Source: Pseudomonas sp. ADAK13
GTDB lineage: Bacteria > Pseudomonadota > Gammaproteobacteria > Pseudomonadales > Pseudomonadaceae
Length of the DNA stretch: 64,000 bases
NCBI RefSeq assembly: GCF_012935715.1
Contig: NZ_CP052860.1
Location: 2,790,001-2,854,000, forward strand
Direction: 5' to 3'
A model generated the notes under the pieces. That model worked only from the letters and a program-made list of their open reading frames with translations. It was not told the DNA's origin and did no database searches. The position numbers and the translations under genes are program-made. How positions within the stretch are numbered: position 1 is the stretch's first letter; each line of letters begins with the position of its first letter. Positions 35,848 to 44,458 of this stretch are shown here, piece by piece.

Positions 35848-36705
35848 ATGAGCCGCGTACCCGACACATGGATTTTGACCGCCGACTGCCCCAGCGTGCT
35901 CGGCACGGTGGACGCGGTGACCCGCTATCTGTTCGAGCAGGGCTGCTACGTCACCGAACACCACTCCTTCGATGACCGGCTCTCGGGCCGGTTCTTCATC
36001 CGTGTGGAATTCCGCCAGCCCGACGGTTTTGACGAGCAAGCCTTCCGCGATGGCCTGGCCACTCGCGGCGAGGCGTTCGGCATGATCTTCGAGCTGACTG
36101 CGCCGAATTACCGGCCAAAAGTGGTGATCATGGTCTCCAAGGCCGATCACTGCCTCAACGATTTGCTCTACCGCCAGCGCATCGGCCAACTGTCGATGGA
36201 CGTGGTCGCCGTGGTCTCCAACCATCCCGACCTCAAGCCCCTGGCCGACTGGCACCAGATTCCGTATTACCACTTTCCCCTGGACCCCAACGACAAACCG
36301 TCCCAGGAGCGCCAGGTGTGGCAGGTGATCGAAGAGTCGGGCGCCGAACTGGTGATCCTTGCGCGCTACATGCAAGTGCTGTCGCCGGAGCTGTGCCGCA
36401 AGCTCGACGGCAAAGCCATCAACATCCATCACTCCCTGTTGCCCGGTTTTAAAGGCGCCAAGCCGTATCACCAGGCCTACAACAAGGGCGTGAAACTGGT
36501 GGGCGCCACCGCGCATTACATCAACAACGACTTGGACGAAGGGCCGATCATCGCCCAGGGCGTGGAGGTGGTGGACCACAGCCACTACCCGGAAGATTTG
36601 ATCGCCAAGGGGCGGGATATTGAGGGTCTGACCCTGGCCCGGGCCGTGGGGTATCACATTGAGCGGAGGGTGTTTTTAAACGCCAATCGTACGGTCGTTC
36701 TATAG
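35848..36705 (+). CDS. purU: Formyltetrahydrofolate deformylase
   Basis: This enzyme hydrolyses 10-formyl-THF to formate and THF, freeing folate loaded by sarcosine demethylation. It is 285 aa from the ATG at 35848 (MSRVPDTWILTADCPSVLG), with GAGGAG upstream. An N-terminal ACT domain (residues 5-85) is followed by a formyltransferase-type domain with the catalytic NIHHSLLPGFKGAKPYHQAY and the aspartate of DLDEGPIIAQ. It corresponds to the pathway copy (purU2) next to fdhA. Confidence 0.94.
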   Translation: MSRVPDTWILTADCPSVLGTVDAVTRYLFEQGCYVTEHHSFDDRLSGRFFIRVEFRQPDGFDEQAFRDGLATRGEAFGMIFELTAPNYRPKVVIMVSKADHCLNDLLYRQRIGQLSMDVVAVVSNHPDLKPLADWHQIPYYHFPLDPNDKPSQERQVWQVIEESGAELVILARYMQVLSPELCRKLDGKAINIHHSLLPGFKGAKPYHQAYNKGVKLVGATAHYINNDLDEGPIIAQGVEVVDHSHYPEDLIAKGRDIEGLTLARAVGYHIERRVFLNANRTVVL

Positions 36706-36788
36706 ATCGCTATCGCAGGCAAGCCAGCTCCCACATTTGAATGTGTTCACAAATCAAAAATGTGGGAGCCGGGCTTGCCCGCGATGAG
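36706..36788. repeat. REPIN between purU and fdhA
   Basis: ATCGCAGGCAAGCCAGCTCC (36712-36731) is opposed by GTGGGAGCCGGGCTTGCCCG (36762-36781). The arrangement is nearly identical to the soxA-soxG REPIN. Confidence 0.9.
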
Positions 36789-36889
36789 GCCATCAGCAAC
36801 AACGCAAAAACAGCATCTGTACCCGAGCACTTAAACGCGCTGCCTGCCTGGGCAGCGCGGTTCCATAAAAACAACAGCGAGGTGAAAGC

Positions 36890-38089
36890 ATGTCTGGTAA
36901 TCGTGGTGTCGTGTATCTCGGCAACGGCAAGGTCGAAGTACAGAAAATCGACTATCCCAAAATGCAGGACCCCCGTGGCAGGAAGATTGAGCACGGCGTC
37001 ATCCTGCGCGTGGTCTCCACTAACATCTGCGGCTCCGATCAACACATGGTGCGTGGCCGCACCACCGCCCAGACCGGCCTGGTCCTGGGTCACGAAATCA
37101 CCGGCGAAGTGATCGAGAAAGGCAGCGACGTCGAGAACCTTAAAATCGGCGACCTGGTGTCGGTGCCGTTCAACGTGGCGTGTGGCCGTTGCCGCTCCTG
37201 CAAAGAGCAGCACACCGGCGTGTGCCTGACCGTCAACCCGGCCCGTGCCGGTGGCGCCTACGGCTATGTCGACATGGGCGACTGGACCGGCGGCCAGGCC
37301 GAATACGTGCTGGTGCCTTACGCCGACTTCAACCTGTTGAAACTGCCGGACCGCGACAAGGCCATGGAGAAAATCCGCGACCTGACCTGCCTCTCCGACA
37401 TTCTGCCTACCGGCTACCACGGTGCGGTCACGGCGGGCGTTGGCCCGGGCAGCACGGTCTACATTGCCGGTGCCGGCCCGGTGGGCCTGGCGGCTGCCGC
37501 CTCCGCTCGCCTGCTGGGTGCTGCGGTGGTGATCATCGGTGACGTCAACCCGATCCGCCTGGCCCACGCCAAGGCCCAGGGTTTTGAAATCGCCGACCTG
37601 TCCAAGGACACCCCGCTGCACGAACAAATCGCCGCGTTGCTGGGCGAGCCTGAGGTTGACTGCGCCGTGGATGCGGTAGGCTTCGAAGCGCGCGGCCACG
37701 GCCATGACGGCGTCAAGCACGAGGCGCCAGCCACCGTGCTCAACTCGTTGATGGGCGTGGTGCGGGTGGCCGGCAAAATCGGCATCCCGGGCCTGTACGT
37801 GACCGAAGACCCGGGTGCTGTGGACGCCGCTGCAAAAATGGGCAGCCTGAGCATTCGTTTCGGCCTGGGCTGGGCCAAATCCCACAGCTTCCACACCGGG
37901 CAAACCCCGGTGATGAAGTACAACCGCCAACTGATGCAGGCGATCATGTGGGACCGTATCAATATTGCCGACATCGTCGGTGTGGAAGTCATCAGCCTGG
38001 ATGACGCGCCGCGCGGTTATGGCGAGTTCGATGCGGGTGTGCCGAAGAAGTTTGTGATTGATCCGCACAAGTTGTTCAGCGCGGCTTAA
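36890..38089 (+). CDS. fdhA: Glutathione-independent formaldehyde dehydrogenase
   Basis: This 399-aa zinc alcohol-dehydrogenase-family enzyme oxidises formaldehyde to formate with NAD+. It detoxifies the formaldehyde made by GbcA and Dgc. Catalytic zinc ligands are in NICGSDQHM and LGHEITGEVIEKG; structural zinc cysteines are in CGRCRSCKEQHTGVC. The nucleotide-binding motif is VYIAGAGPVGLAAAASARLLG. The length and sequence match the P. putida enzyme family. A strong terminator follows directly, ending region 1. Confidence 0.95.
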   Translation: MSGNRGVVYLGNGKVEVQKIDYPKMQDPRGRKIEHGVILRVVSTNICGSDQHMVRGRTTAQTGLVLGHEITGEVIEKGSDVENLKIGDLVSVPFNVACGRCRSCKEQHTGVCLTVNPARAGGAYGYVDMGDWTGGQAEYVLVPYADFNLLKLPDRDKAMEKIRDLTCLSDILPTGYHGAVTAGVGPGSTVYIAGAGPVGLAAAASARLLGAAVVIIGDVNPIRLAHAKAQGFEIADLSKDTPLHEQIAALLGEPEVDCAVDAVGFEARGHGHDGVKHEAPATVLNSLMGVVRVAGKIGIPGLYVTEDPGAVDAAAKMGSLSIRFGLGWAKSHSFHTGQTPVMKYNRQLMQAIMWDRINIADIVGVEVISLDDAPRGYGEFDAGVPKKFVIDPHKLFSAA

Positions 38090-38105
38090 GTCGCGGGCCA
38101 ATAAA

Positions 38106-38131
38106 AAGGCGACCCTTGGGTCGCCTTTTTT
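38106..38131 (+). terminator. Intrinsic terminator after fdhA
   Basis: A perfect AAGGCGACCC/GGGTCGCCTT stem with a two-base loop is followed by a T-run and preceded by an A-run, so it can also serve the convergent minus-strand gene. Confidence 0.93.
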
Positions 38132-38154
38132 GCATCTGGGGTTGGGTGGGTGAA

Positions 38155-38613
38155 TCAGCGAATCGCCAAAGCCCCCTGATACACCGTTGGCCCCGTCGGC
38201 TGCTTGCTCACCGAGCCGCCCTTGGTTTCCGAACTGACCATCAGCGTCACCGGCTTGCTGATCGACTCTTGCTGGCGCGGGTTGATGCCAATAATGCCTT
38301 TGCCGTCTTCAGGCAACAGGCCCAGTGAAACCGGGTTACCGTCCGCCGGCACAGCCCACAGTTCCAGGCTTTGGTCTGGAGCCGGTGCGGTGGCAGCAAT
38401 CGGCTGCACTTCAAGGTAATCCTTGTGGGCCACGATCTGCGTGGCCGGTTGCTGGGTGGTGTTCACCAGCAATGCGGCAGATTTGACGCTGTCCTTGGTG
38501 TAGAGGGCACCGCCGACGCCCGCCACTACCACCAGACAGGCGCCGACGAACAGGCGTGGGCGGTTCCAGAATGAAGGCTTGTGCTCAATCACTTGGGGGT
38601 TGATCGCAGTCAT
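38155..38613 (-). CDS. RskA-like membrane protein lacking the sigma-binding domain
   Basis: This 152-aa protein has a short N-terminal tail, one membrane helix (RLFVGACLVVVAGVGGALY) and a periplasmic RskA C-terminal domain (LELWAVPADGNPVSLGLLPEDGKG). The C-terminal half is plainly paralogous to the next gene, the full anti-sigma factor, sharing LELWA(V/I)PA, SLGL and a terminal QPTGP-x-x-YQG. The cytoplasmic anti-sigma domain is missing. It is probably the product of duplication and truncation; it might modulate signalling or simply share a periplasmic partner. Confidence 0.8.
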   Translation of the reverse strand: MTAINPQVIEHKPSFWNRPRLFVGACLVVVAGVGGALYTKDSVKSAALLVNTTQQPATQIVAHKDYLEVQPIAATAPAPDQSLELWAVPADGNPVSLGLLPEDGKGIIGINPRQQESISKPVTLMVSSETKGGSVSKQPTGPTVYQGALAIR

Positions 38614-38698
38614 TAGGCTCTTCCTGACATGTTTTGTAGTCTTTCATGGACCCAGGTTACGGCGATCAGTTCCTCAATCCATCGACTTGGGCCCTGGC

Positions 38699-39376
38699 TC
38701 AGAGTGATGCCAATTGGCCTTGATACAGCACCGGCCCGGTCGGTTGTCCGGTGGGTGAGCCGCCCTGAGGTTCAAGACTGACTGCCAGCGTCAACGGTGC
38801 CGTCAGCAGTGCCTGTTGTTCTTTGCTCAGTTGAATCCGCCCTTTACCCGACACCGGCACCAACCCCAGCGAGATCGGTTTGCCACCCGCCGGGATTGCC
38901 CACAGTTCCAGCGCACGTGCCGGTGCCACCGCCGCCAGCGCCAGTGGTTCCACCTGCAGATGATCCGCATACGCCTGGATCTTCAGCGCCGGCTGTTGAT
39001 CCGCCGCCACCAGCGTGGCGTTGTATTCCACCCCAAGATCGCGCTGGTACAGCACACCCACCAATACGGCGATCACCACCCCGCACGCCGCTGCCAGCAA
39101 CCGCAGGTTCATCCAGAACGGTTTCTTCGCCGGCATATGCAGCACTTGCGGTTCAATGCGCGCCTTGATCCCTTCCCACACATGATCCTGCACCGGCCGC
39201 TCGGGCAATGGCCCGGTCAGGCGGGCGAGGGCATCCTGCCAGTGTCCCAGTTCGACGCGCAGGGCTGCATCGTCCAGCAGCAGTGCTTCAAAGCGCCGCC
39301 GCGCCGTGGCGGGCATCAGCCCGATGGCGTAATCCGCTGCGAGGGCGCGGCGCAGGGCGGTGGTTTGGTAGTTCAT
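38699..39376 (-). CDS. Anti-sigma factor, RskA family
   Basis: This 225-aa single-pass membrane protein has a cytoplasmic anti-sigma region (about residues 1-90, ALAADYAIGLMPATARRRFEALL), a membrane helix (FWMNLRLLAAACGVVIAVLVG) and a periplasmic RskA domain (LELWAIPAGGKPISLGLVPVSGKG). Its start overlaps the stop of the ECF sigma gene by 4 bases, the classical sigma/anti-sigma arrangement. It is expected to hold the sigma factor at the membrane until an envelope signal releases it. Confidence 0.88.
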   Translation of the reverse strand: MNYQTTALRRALAADYAIGLMPATARRRFEALLLDDAALRVELGHWQDALARLTGPLPERPVQDHVWEGIKARIEPQVLHMPAKKPFWMNLRLLAAACGVVIAVLVGVLYQRDLGVEYNATLVAADQQPALKIQAYADHLQVEPLALAAVAPARALELWAIPAGGKPISLGLVPVSGKGRIQLSKEQQALLTAPLTLAVSLEPQGGSPTGQPTGPVLYQGQLASL

Positions 39377-40017
39377 GATTCAAGGCACCTGCGCAAACGC
39401 TCCATGCCGCGGCGAATCCAGGATTTGACCGAGCCCAGGGGCGCGGCCAGGTGGTCGGCCAATTCCGAGCACGACAAGCCCTGGAAGTAAGCCACGGTGA
39501 TCGATTGGCGCTGCATGCCTTCAAGGCTGTCGAGGCAGCGGTTCAGGGCGTGGGCTTCACGCTCGCTGTCGAGCAATTCATGGGCGCTGGGGCTTTCGTC
39601 GGCCATTGCGTCTTGCTGGCCGTCGCTCAAGGGTTGTTCGCGGTGTTTGCGCAACTGGTCGATGGCCAGGTTGCGGGTGATGTTGATCATCCAGGTCAGC
39701 GGCGCCGACAAGTGAGCCTCATACCGCGAGGCGTTGAACCAGATGCGCACGAAACTCTCCTGCAGCACGTCTTCGGCCAGGTCCTGGCGGCCCATGAAAC
39801 GCAGGGCAACACCGTGCAAACGCGGGGAAACGCTGCGATAGAGCGTTTCGAACGCCTGGCGGTTACCCAGTGAACACTGGGCCAGCAATTGCCGTAGCTG
39901 ATCGGCATCGTGGGTCGAAATGGGGCTTCTCCAGGCACTTGCATCAGGGCGATGGGACGGCGCACGGTAAAGAGGGCAGGCTGAGGTTAGTCCAGCTTGG
40001 GCGTTCATTCCATCCAT
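39373..40017 (-). CDS. ECF sigma factor, SigK-like
   Basis: This 214-aa sigma-70 family member may start at the ATG at 40008 (MNAQAGLTSA), since GGAG lies just before 40017 at a better distance from that codon. Region 2 (AFETLYRSVSPRLHGVALRFMGRQDLAEDVLQESFVRIW) and region 4 (LEGMQRQSITVAYFQGLSCSELADHLAAPLGSVKSWIRRGMERL) are complete. It is coupled to the RskA anti-sigma gene. The inducing signal is unknown; in related systems it is oxidative or cell-envelope stress. Confidence 0.9.
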   Translation of the reverse strand: MDGMNAQAGLTSACPLYRAPSHRPDASAWRSPISTHDADQLRQLLAQCSLGNRQAFETLYRSVSPRLHGVALRFMGRQDLAEDVLQESFVRIWFNASRYEAHLSAPLTWMINITRNLAIDQLRKHREQPLSDGQQDAMADESPSAHELLDSEREAHALNRCLDSLEGMQRQSITVAYFQGLSCSELADHLAAPLGSVKSWIRRGMERLRRCLES

Positions 40018-40095
40018 CTCCGTGCGGCTCGTGGTGGATATACGCAGCGCAGGGCGGTTCGGATGCAGTGGTTTTCTGAACTAATCTGAGAGGTG

Positions 40096-40124
40096 GGAAC
40101 AATCCTTCGCACTGCCCAGTCAAA
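40096..40124 (+). promoter_or_regulatory. SigmaE/AlgU-type ECF promoter upstream of the DUF2780 gene
   Basis: GGAACAA-N16-GTCAAA (40096-40124) matches the sigmaE consensus GGAACTT-N15/16-GTCnAA. Transcription would start near 40132, just before the ribosome site at about 40149. Either AlgU or the divergent ECF sigma factor could read it. Confidence 0.6.
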
Positions 40125-40158
40125 CCCCTGCTTTTAGCGCTTACTTTCAGAGGTTGTC

Positions 40159-40731
40159 TTGATGAAGATTTCACGCGGTTTTGCCCTGTCCTGCCTGTTG
40201 ACCGTGGCGGCCAGCCCGGTGTTTGCGGCAGGTTTCAGCCTCGGCGACGTGGCCAATGCCGTTTCGGGTGCACAGGGTGGCGACAAGGCGGCAGCGGCTG
40301 CACCGACCTCACAGACCGCCGGTCTGCTGGGCGCCCTGACCTCGCAACTGAACGTGACCCCTGAGCAGGCCGTCGGCGGCACCGGCGCGATGTTGGGCCT
40401 GGCCAAGAATAAATTGGGTGGCGGTGATTACTCGCAGTTGACCCAGAGCGTTCCGGGCCTGGACAAGCTCTCCGGCAGCAACTCCCTGGGCAGCCTCGGC
40501 GCCCTGAGCGGCATGCTTGGCCAGAGCGGCGGCAGCAAGACCTCGGGCCTGGATGGCGTATTGGGTAACGTGAAGAACACCAGCGACCTGAACACTGCAT
40601 TCAGCGCGCTGGGCATGGACAGTGGGATGGTGGGCCAGTTTGCGCCGGTTATCCTGAAATACCTGGGCGGCCAGGGCGCCAGCGAATCGGTACTGGGCAA
40701 GCTGGCTTCGGCCTGGGGCACGGGCGGCTAA
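40159..40731 (+). CDS. Exported DUF2780 protein
   Basis: This 190-aa protein has a clear signal peptide (MKISRGFALSCLLTVAASPVFA). The mature part is low-complexity, Gly/Ser/Leu-rich (LGALTSQLNVTPEQAVGGTGAMLGLAK ... SLGSLGALSGMLGQSGG), matching DUF2780 (VcgC/VcgE-like). The probable location is periplasm or outer membrane and the function is unknown. A good ECF-type promoter precedes it, which suggests stress control. Its stop overlaps the convergent acyltransferase stop. Confidence 0.82.
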   Translation: MMKISRGFALSCLLTVAASPVFAAGFSLGDVANAVSGAQGGDKAAAAAPTSQTAGLLGALTSQLNVTPEQAVGGTGAMLGLAKNKLGGGDYSQLTQSVPGLDKLSGSNSLGSLGALSGMLGQSGGSKTSGLDGVLGNVKNTSDLNTAFSALGMDSGMVGQFAPVILKYLGGQGASESVLGKLASAWGTGG

Positions 40732-41615
40732 GGTCGCTCTGCGCGCAGTTGTTCGATGCGCGCATCTTTCTCCATCCAGAGCTGGTTGACCCAGTTCTGG
40801 ACGGTCTGGCGAAACGCCGGGTCGTTCTCGTAATCCCCCCGCCACAAGGCCGGATCCAGCTCACGGGTGCGGATATCAACGATCACCTTCGGTACCGCGC
40901 CGCTGATCAAGTCCCAGAAACCCGGAATGTTCTCTTGTGGATAAACCACGGTGACGTCGAGCACCGCGTCCAGCTGTTCGCCCATCGCCGCCAGCACGAA
41001 CGCTACACCGCCCGCCTTGGGTTTGAGCAGGCGCTCGTAGGGTGAGTCCTGTTGTTGACGCTTGGCGGGGGTGAATCGGGTGCCTTCCAGGTAATTGACC
41101 ACCGTGACCGGCTGGCGCTTGAACAGCTCGCAGGCTTCCTGGGTGATTTTCAGGTCCTGGCCTGCAAGCTCTGGGTGTTTGGCCAGGAACGCTTTGGTGT
41201 AGCGCTTCATGAACGGGTAGTCCAGCGCCCACCAGGCCAGGCCCAGGAACGGTACCCAGATCAATTCCTTTTTCAGGAAGAACTTGAAGAACGGCGTGCG
41301 CCGGTTGAGGGTCTGGATCAGCGCCGGGATGTCGACCCAGGATTGGTGGTTGCTGATCACCAGATAGGAGGTGTCGCCCCGCAGGTCGCCACCGCCGCGA
41401 ATGTCCCATTGGGTGGGGATGCACAGGGCGAAGATCAGCTTGTCGATCTCGGCCCAGGTTTCAGCGATCCACATGACCGCCCATGAGGCGTAGTCGCGAA
41501 AGCGACCGGGGGCCACCAGCTTGAGCAGGGCAAACACCATCAGTGGCCCGAACAGCACCAGGGTGTTGAGCAATAGCAGGGATGTGACGAAACAGCCGGT
41601 GAGCAGGCGGCGCAT
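40728..41615 (-). CDS. YihG-like 1-acylglycerol-3-phosphate acyltransferase
   Basis: This 295-aa membrane acyltransferase of the PlsC family has the catalytic H-x4-D in VISNHQSWVDIPALIQ and the glycerophosphate-binding motif in VVNYLEGTRFTPAKR. An N-terminal hydrophobic anchor lies at residues 5-35. It is closest in layout to YihG, a secondary lysophosphatidic acid acyltransferase that tunes phospholipid acyl composition. It stands alone on the minus strand. Confidence 0.87.
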   Translation of the reverse strand: MRRLLTGCFVTSLLLLNTLVLFGPLMVFALLKLVAPGRFRDYASWAVMWIAETWAEIDKLIFALCIPTQWDIRGGGDLRGDTSYLVISNHQSWVDIPALIQTLNRRTPFFKFFLKKELIWVPFLGLAWWALDYPFMKRYTKAFLAKHPELAGQDLKITQEACELFKRQPVTVVNYLEGTRFTPAKRQQQDSPYERLLKPKAGGVAFVLAAMGEQLDAVLDVTVVYPQENIPGFWDLISGAVPKVIVDIRTRELDPALWRGDYENDPAFRQTVQNWVNQLWMEKDARIEQLRAERP

Positions 41616-41788
41616 AAGTAACTCTTGGAATCATTTTTGGCCCGCCATGATAAGCAGCTTGTGTCGAGAGGCCAAATCGCAGATGTGATGATGAATGTTT
41701 CACTTAAGGCCCGGTATGCTTAGGCGCCCAACTAAGCAGCGGTTTTGCGGTCTAGAATTCGCCCACTTATTTCAAGGAAACCTCCTAC

Positions 41789-42289
41789 GTGAAATCCATC
41801 CTTGCCCTGCTAACTCTCGTGGCCTTGCCTGTCATGGCCGCTGAGCCGACCCTTTACGGTCGCTACGAATACATTCAACTGCCGGAAATCGGCGAGACCT
41901 TCAAGGCCAAGATGGACACCGGTGCGCTGACTGCCTCGCTGTCGGCCCGGGACATCGAGACCTTCACCCGTGACGGCGACGACTGGGTACGCTTCCGCCT
42001 CGGCGGCAAGGAGGCCACCAACAAGGTGTACGAGCACAAGGTCTCGCGCATCAGCAAAATCAAAAGCCGCGCCGACGAAGATGACGACAAGGACGAGGCT
42101 ACCGTGGCCAAGCGCCCGGTGATCGACCTGGAAATGTGCCTGGGCAACGTCAAGCGCACCGTCGAGGTCAACCTCACCGACCGCAGCAGCTTCAACTACC
42201 CGCTGCTGATTGGCGCCAAAGCCTTGCGTGAATTCGGCGCTGCGGTGAACCCTGCTCGCCGTTACACTGCGGACAAACCGGACTGCTGA
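41789..42289 (+). CDS. Retropepsin-like (putative zinc protease family) periplasmic protein
   Basis: This 166-aa protein starts at GTG 41789 (MKSILALLTLVALPVMA signal peptide), with AAGGAA upstream. The mature part carries an aspartic-protease-like KMDTGALTASLSARD motif and NYPLLIGAKALREFGAAVNP, matching the family annotated as putative ATP-dependent zinc protease (PF05618). It ends 9 bases before creB and probably shares its transcript. Confidence 0.82.
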   Translation: MKSILALLTLVALPVMAAEPTLYGRYEYIQLPEIGETFKAKMDTGALTASLSARDIETFTRDGDDWVRFRLGGKEATNKVYEHKVSRISKIKSRADEDDDKDEATVAKRPVIDLEMCLGNVKRTVEVNLTDRSSFNYPLLIGAKALREFGAAVNPARRYTADKPDC

Positions 42290-42298
42290 CGGAACACC

Positions 42299-42967
42299 AT
42301 GGCGCATATCCTGATTGTCGAAGACGAAGCGGCCATCGCCGACACGCTGATTTTTGCCCTGCAAGGCGAGGGCTTCACCACCACCTGGCTGAGCCTCGGC
42401 CAGGCGGCGCTGGCCCATCAGCGGCAAACCCCGGCGGACCTGATCATCCTCGACATCGGCCTGCCGGACATCACCGGCTTTGAAACCTGCAAACAGCTGC
42501 GGCGCTTCAGCGAAGTGCCGGTGATGTTCCTCAGCGCCCGGGACGGCGAGATCGACCGCGTGGTGGGCCTTGAGATCGGTGCCGACGACTATGTGGTCAA
42601 GCCCTTCAGCCCACGTGAAGTGGCGGCGCGGGTACGGGCGATTCTCAAGCGTGTGGGCCCCGGTGTCGCACCGGCGATGTTCCAGGTGGACATGGAGCGC
42701 ATGCAGATCAGTTACCGCGGCCAGCCCCTGAGCCTCACGCGCCATGAATTCCGCCTGCTGCAAAGCCTGCTGGAGCAACCCGAGCGGGTCTTCAGCCGCG
42801 AACAACTGCTGGACGCCGTGGGCGTGGCTGCGGATGCCGGCTACGAGCGCAATATCGACAGCCACATCAAGAGCGTTCGTAGCAAATTGCGCACGGTGGC
42901 GCCTGACGCCGAACCCATCCAGACCCATCGCGGCTTGGGCTACAGCTACAGCCCGGGCAACAGCTGA
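42299..42967 (+). CDS. creB: Two-component response regulator CreB
   Basis: This 222-aa OmpR-type regulator has a receiver domain with phospho-acceptor Asp52 (LIILDIGLPDITG) and the conserved lysine in DDYVVKPFSPRE. A winged-helix DNA-binding domain follows from about residue 125 (SLTRHEFRLLQSLLEQP ... YERNIDSHIKSVRSKLR). CreBC answers to metabolic state and to beta-lactam or PBP4 inhibition in Pseudomonas. It overlaps creC (TGATG). Confidence 0.93.
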   Translation: MAHILIVEDEAAIADTLIFALQGEGFTTTWLSLGQAALAHQRQTPADLIILDIGLPDITGFETCKQLRRFSEVPVMFLSARDGEIDRVVGLEIGADDYVVKPFSPREVAARVRAILKRVGPGVAPAMFQVDMERMQISYRGQPLSLTRHEFRLLQSLLEQPERVFSREQLLDAVGVAADAGYERNIDSHIKSVRSKLRTVAPDAEPIQTHRGLGYSYSPGNS

Positions 42968-44406
42968 TGCGCCTCGGGATCCGATTTTTCCTGGTGTACG
43001 CGCTGTTTATCGGCCTGACCGGTTACTTTGTGCTCAGCACCGTGATGAAGGAAATCCGCCCCGGCGTGCGCCAGTCCACCGAAGAAACCCTGGTGGACAC
43101 CGCCAACCTGCTGGCAGAAATCCTGCGCGATGATGTGAAGAACGGCACCCTCGGCCAGAGCCACTGGCCCGAGCTGCTCAAGGCGTACGGCGAACGTCAG
43201 CCGGGCGCGAATATCTGGGGCCTGTCGAAAAACCAGGTCAACCACCGCATCTACGTCACCGACGCCAAGGGCATCGTGTTGCTGGACTCCACCGGCGAGG
43301 CGGTGGGCGAGGACTACTCGAAGTGGAACGACGTGTACCTGACCTTGCGCGGCGAATACGGCGCACGTTCCACCCGCAGTGAACTGGACGACCCGGCCTC
43401 ATCGGTGATGCACGTTGGCGCGCCGATCCGCGATAACGGGCAGATCATCGGCGTGGTCACCGTGGCCAAACCCAACAGCTCGTTGCAGCCCTACGTGGAT
43501 CGTACCGAAGACCGGCTGCTGTGGTACGGCGCCGGGCTGGTGGGCCTGGGCCTGCTGTTCGGCGCGCTGTTGTCGTGGTGGTTGAGTGTCGCACTGCGCC
43601 GGCTCACGGCGTATGCCCAGGCCGTCAGCGAAGGCCGGCGTGCCGAGTTGCCGCACTATCGCGGTGGTGAGCTGGAGCAGTTGTCCACCGCGGTGGAACA
43701 CATGCGCACCCAGCTGGAAGGCAAGGCGTACGTCGAGCGTTATGTGCACACCCTGACCCATGAATTGAAAAGCCCGCTGGCGGCGATTCGCGGCGCGGCG
43801 GAGCTGCTGCAGGGCGACATGTCCCGTGACCAGCAGCAGCGTTTCGTGGGCAATATCGACAGTGAAAGCGCGCGCTTGCAGCAGTTGATCGAGCGCCTGC
43901 TGAACCTGGCCCAGGTGGAGCAGCGCCAGGGCCTCGAAGACCAGGCCAGTATGTCGTTGGCGGCGCTGGTGGACGAAGTGCTCAAGGCCCAATGCGCGCG
44001 CATCGAAGGCGCCGGATTGCAGGTCGAACAGGCGATTGCAGTGGATGTGCAGGTGTACGGCGAGCCGTTCCTGCTGCGCCAGGCACTGGGCAATCTGCTG
44101 GAAAACGCCCTGGACTTTACCCCGCCCGGTGGCGCATTGCGGTTCAGCGCCCGGGACCTGAATGACGGCATCGAATTCACCCTGTTCAACCAAGCCGAAC
44201 CGATCCCCGAATACGCCTTGCCGCGTCTCAGCGAACGCTTTTATTCCCTGCCGCGCCCGGCCAGCGGGCGTAAGAGCACGGGCCTGGGGCTGAATTTTGT
44301 CGAGGAAGTGATGAAGCTGCACGGCGGTTCATTGCAGATCGGCAACGTGCCCGGCGGCGTGCAGGTCAAACTGCATCTCCACACAGTCTCCACATTCCCT
44401 TCATAA
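42967..44406 (+). CDS. creC: Sensor histidine kinase CreC
   Basis: This 479-aa kinase has two membrane helices (FFLVYALFIGLTGYFVLSTV and LLWYGAGLVGLGLLFGALLS) flanking a periplasmic sensor. A HAMP region follows, with the H-box His265 in HTLTHELKSPLAAIRGAAE and an HATPase domain (QALGNLLENALDFTPPGG; GRKSTGLGLNFVEEV). It pairs with CreB upstream and CreD downstream in the standard creBCD order. Confidence 0.94.
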   Translation: MRLGIRFFLVYALFIGLTGYFVLSTVMKEIRPGVRQSTEETLVDTANLLAEILRDDVKNGTLGQSHWPELLKAYGERQPGANIWGLSKNQVNHRIYVTDAKGIVLLDSTGEAVGEDYSKWNDVYLTLRGEYGARSTRSELDDPASSVMHVGAPIRDNGQIIGVVTVAKPNSSLQPYVDRTEDRLLWYGAGLVGLGLLFGALLSWWLSVALRRLTAYAQAVSEGRRAELPHYRGGELEQLSTAVEHMRTQLEGKAYVERYVHTLTHELKSPLAAIRGAAELLQGDMSRDQQQRFVGNIDSESARLQQLIERLLNLAQVEQRQGLEDQASMSLAALVDEVLKAQCARIEGAGLQVEQAIAVDVQVYGEPFLLRQALGNLLENALDFTPPGGALRFSARDLNDGIEFTLFNQAEPIPEYALPRLSERFYSLPRPASGRKSTGLGLNFVEEVMKLHGGSLQIGNVPGGVQVKLHLHTVSTFPS

Positions 44407-44429
44407 ATCCCCCTTAAGCGCCGGCCAGA

Positions 44430-44454
44430 CTCTCCCCCATCAAAACAGGGAGAG
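44430..44454 (+). promoter_or_regulatory. Hairpin that covers the creD ribosome-binding site
   Basis: CTCTCCC (44430-44436) pairs with GGGAGAG (44448-44454), which includes the creD Shine-Dalgarno sequence six bases before the ATG at 44459. In the mRNA this stem would hide the ribosome site. Confidence 0.45.
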
Positions 44455-44458
44455 CTTC

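Noticed and set aside
41690..41788. CreB-type TTCAC-N6-TTCAC tag upstream of the cre operon
   Set aside because: Only one TTCAC was found, without the second half-site at the required spacing.
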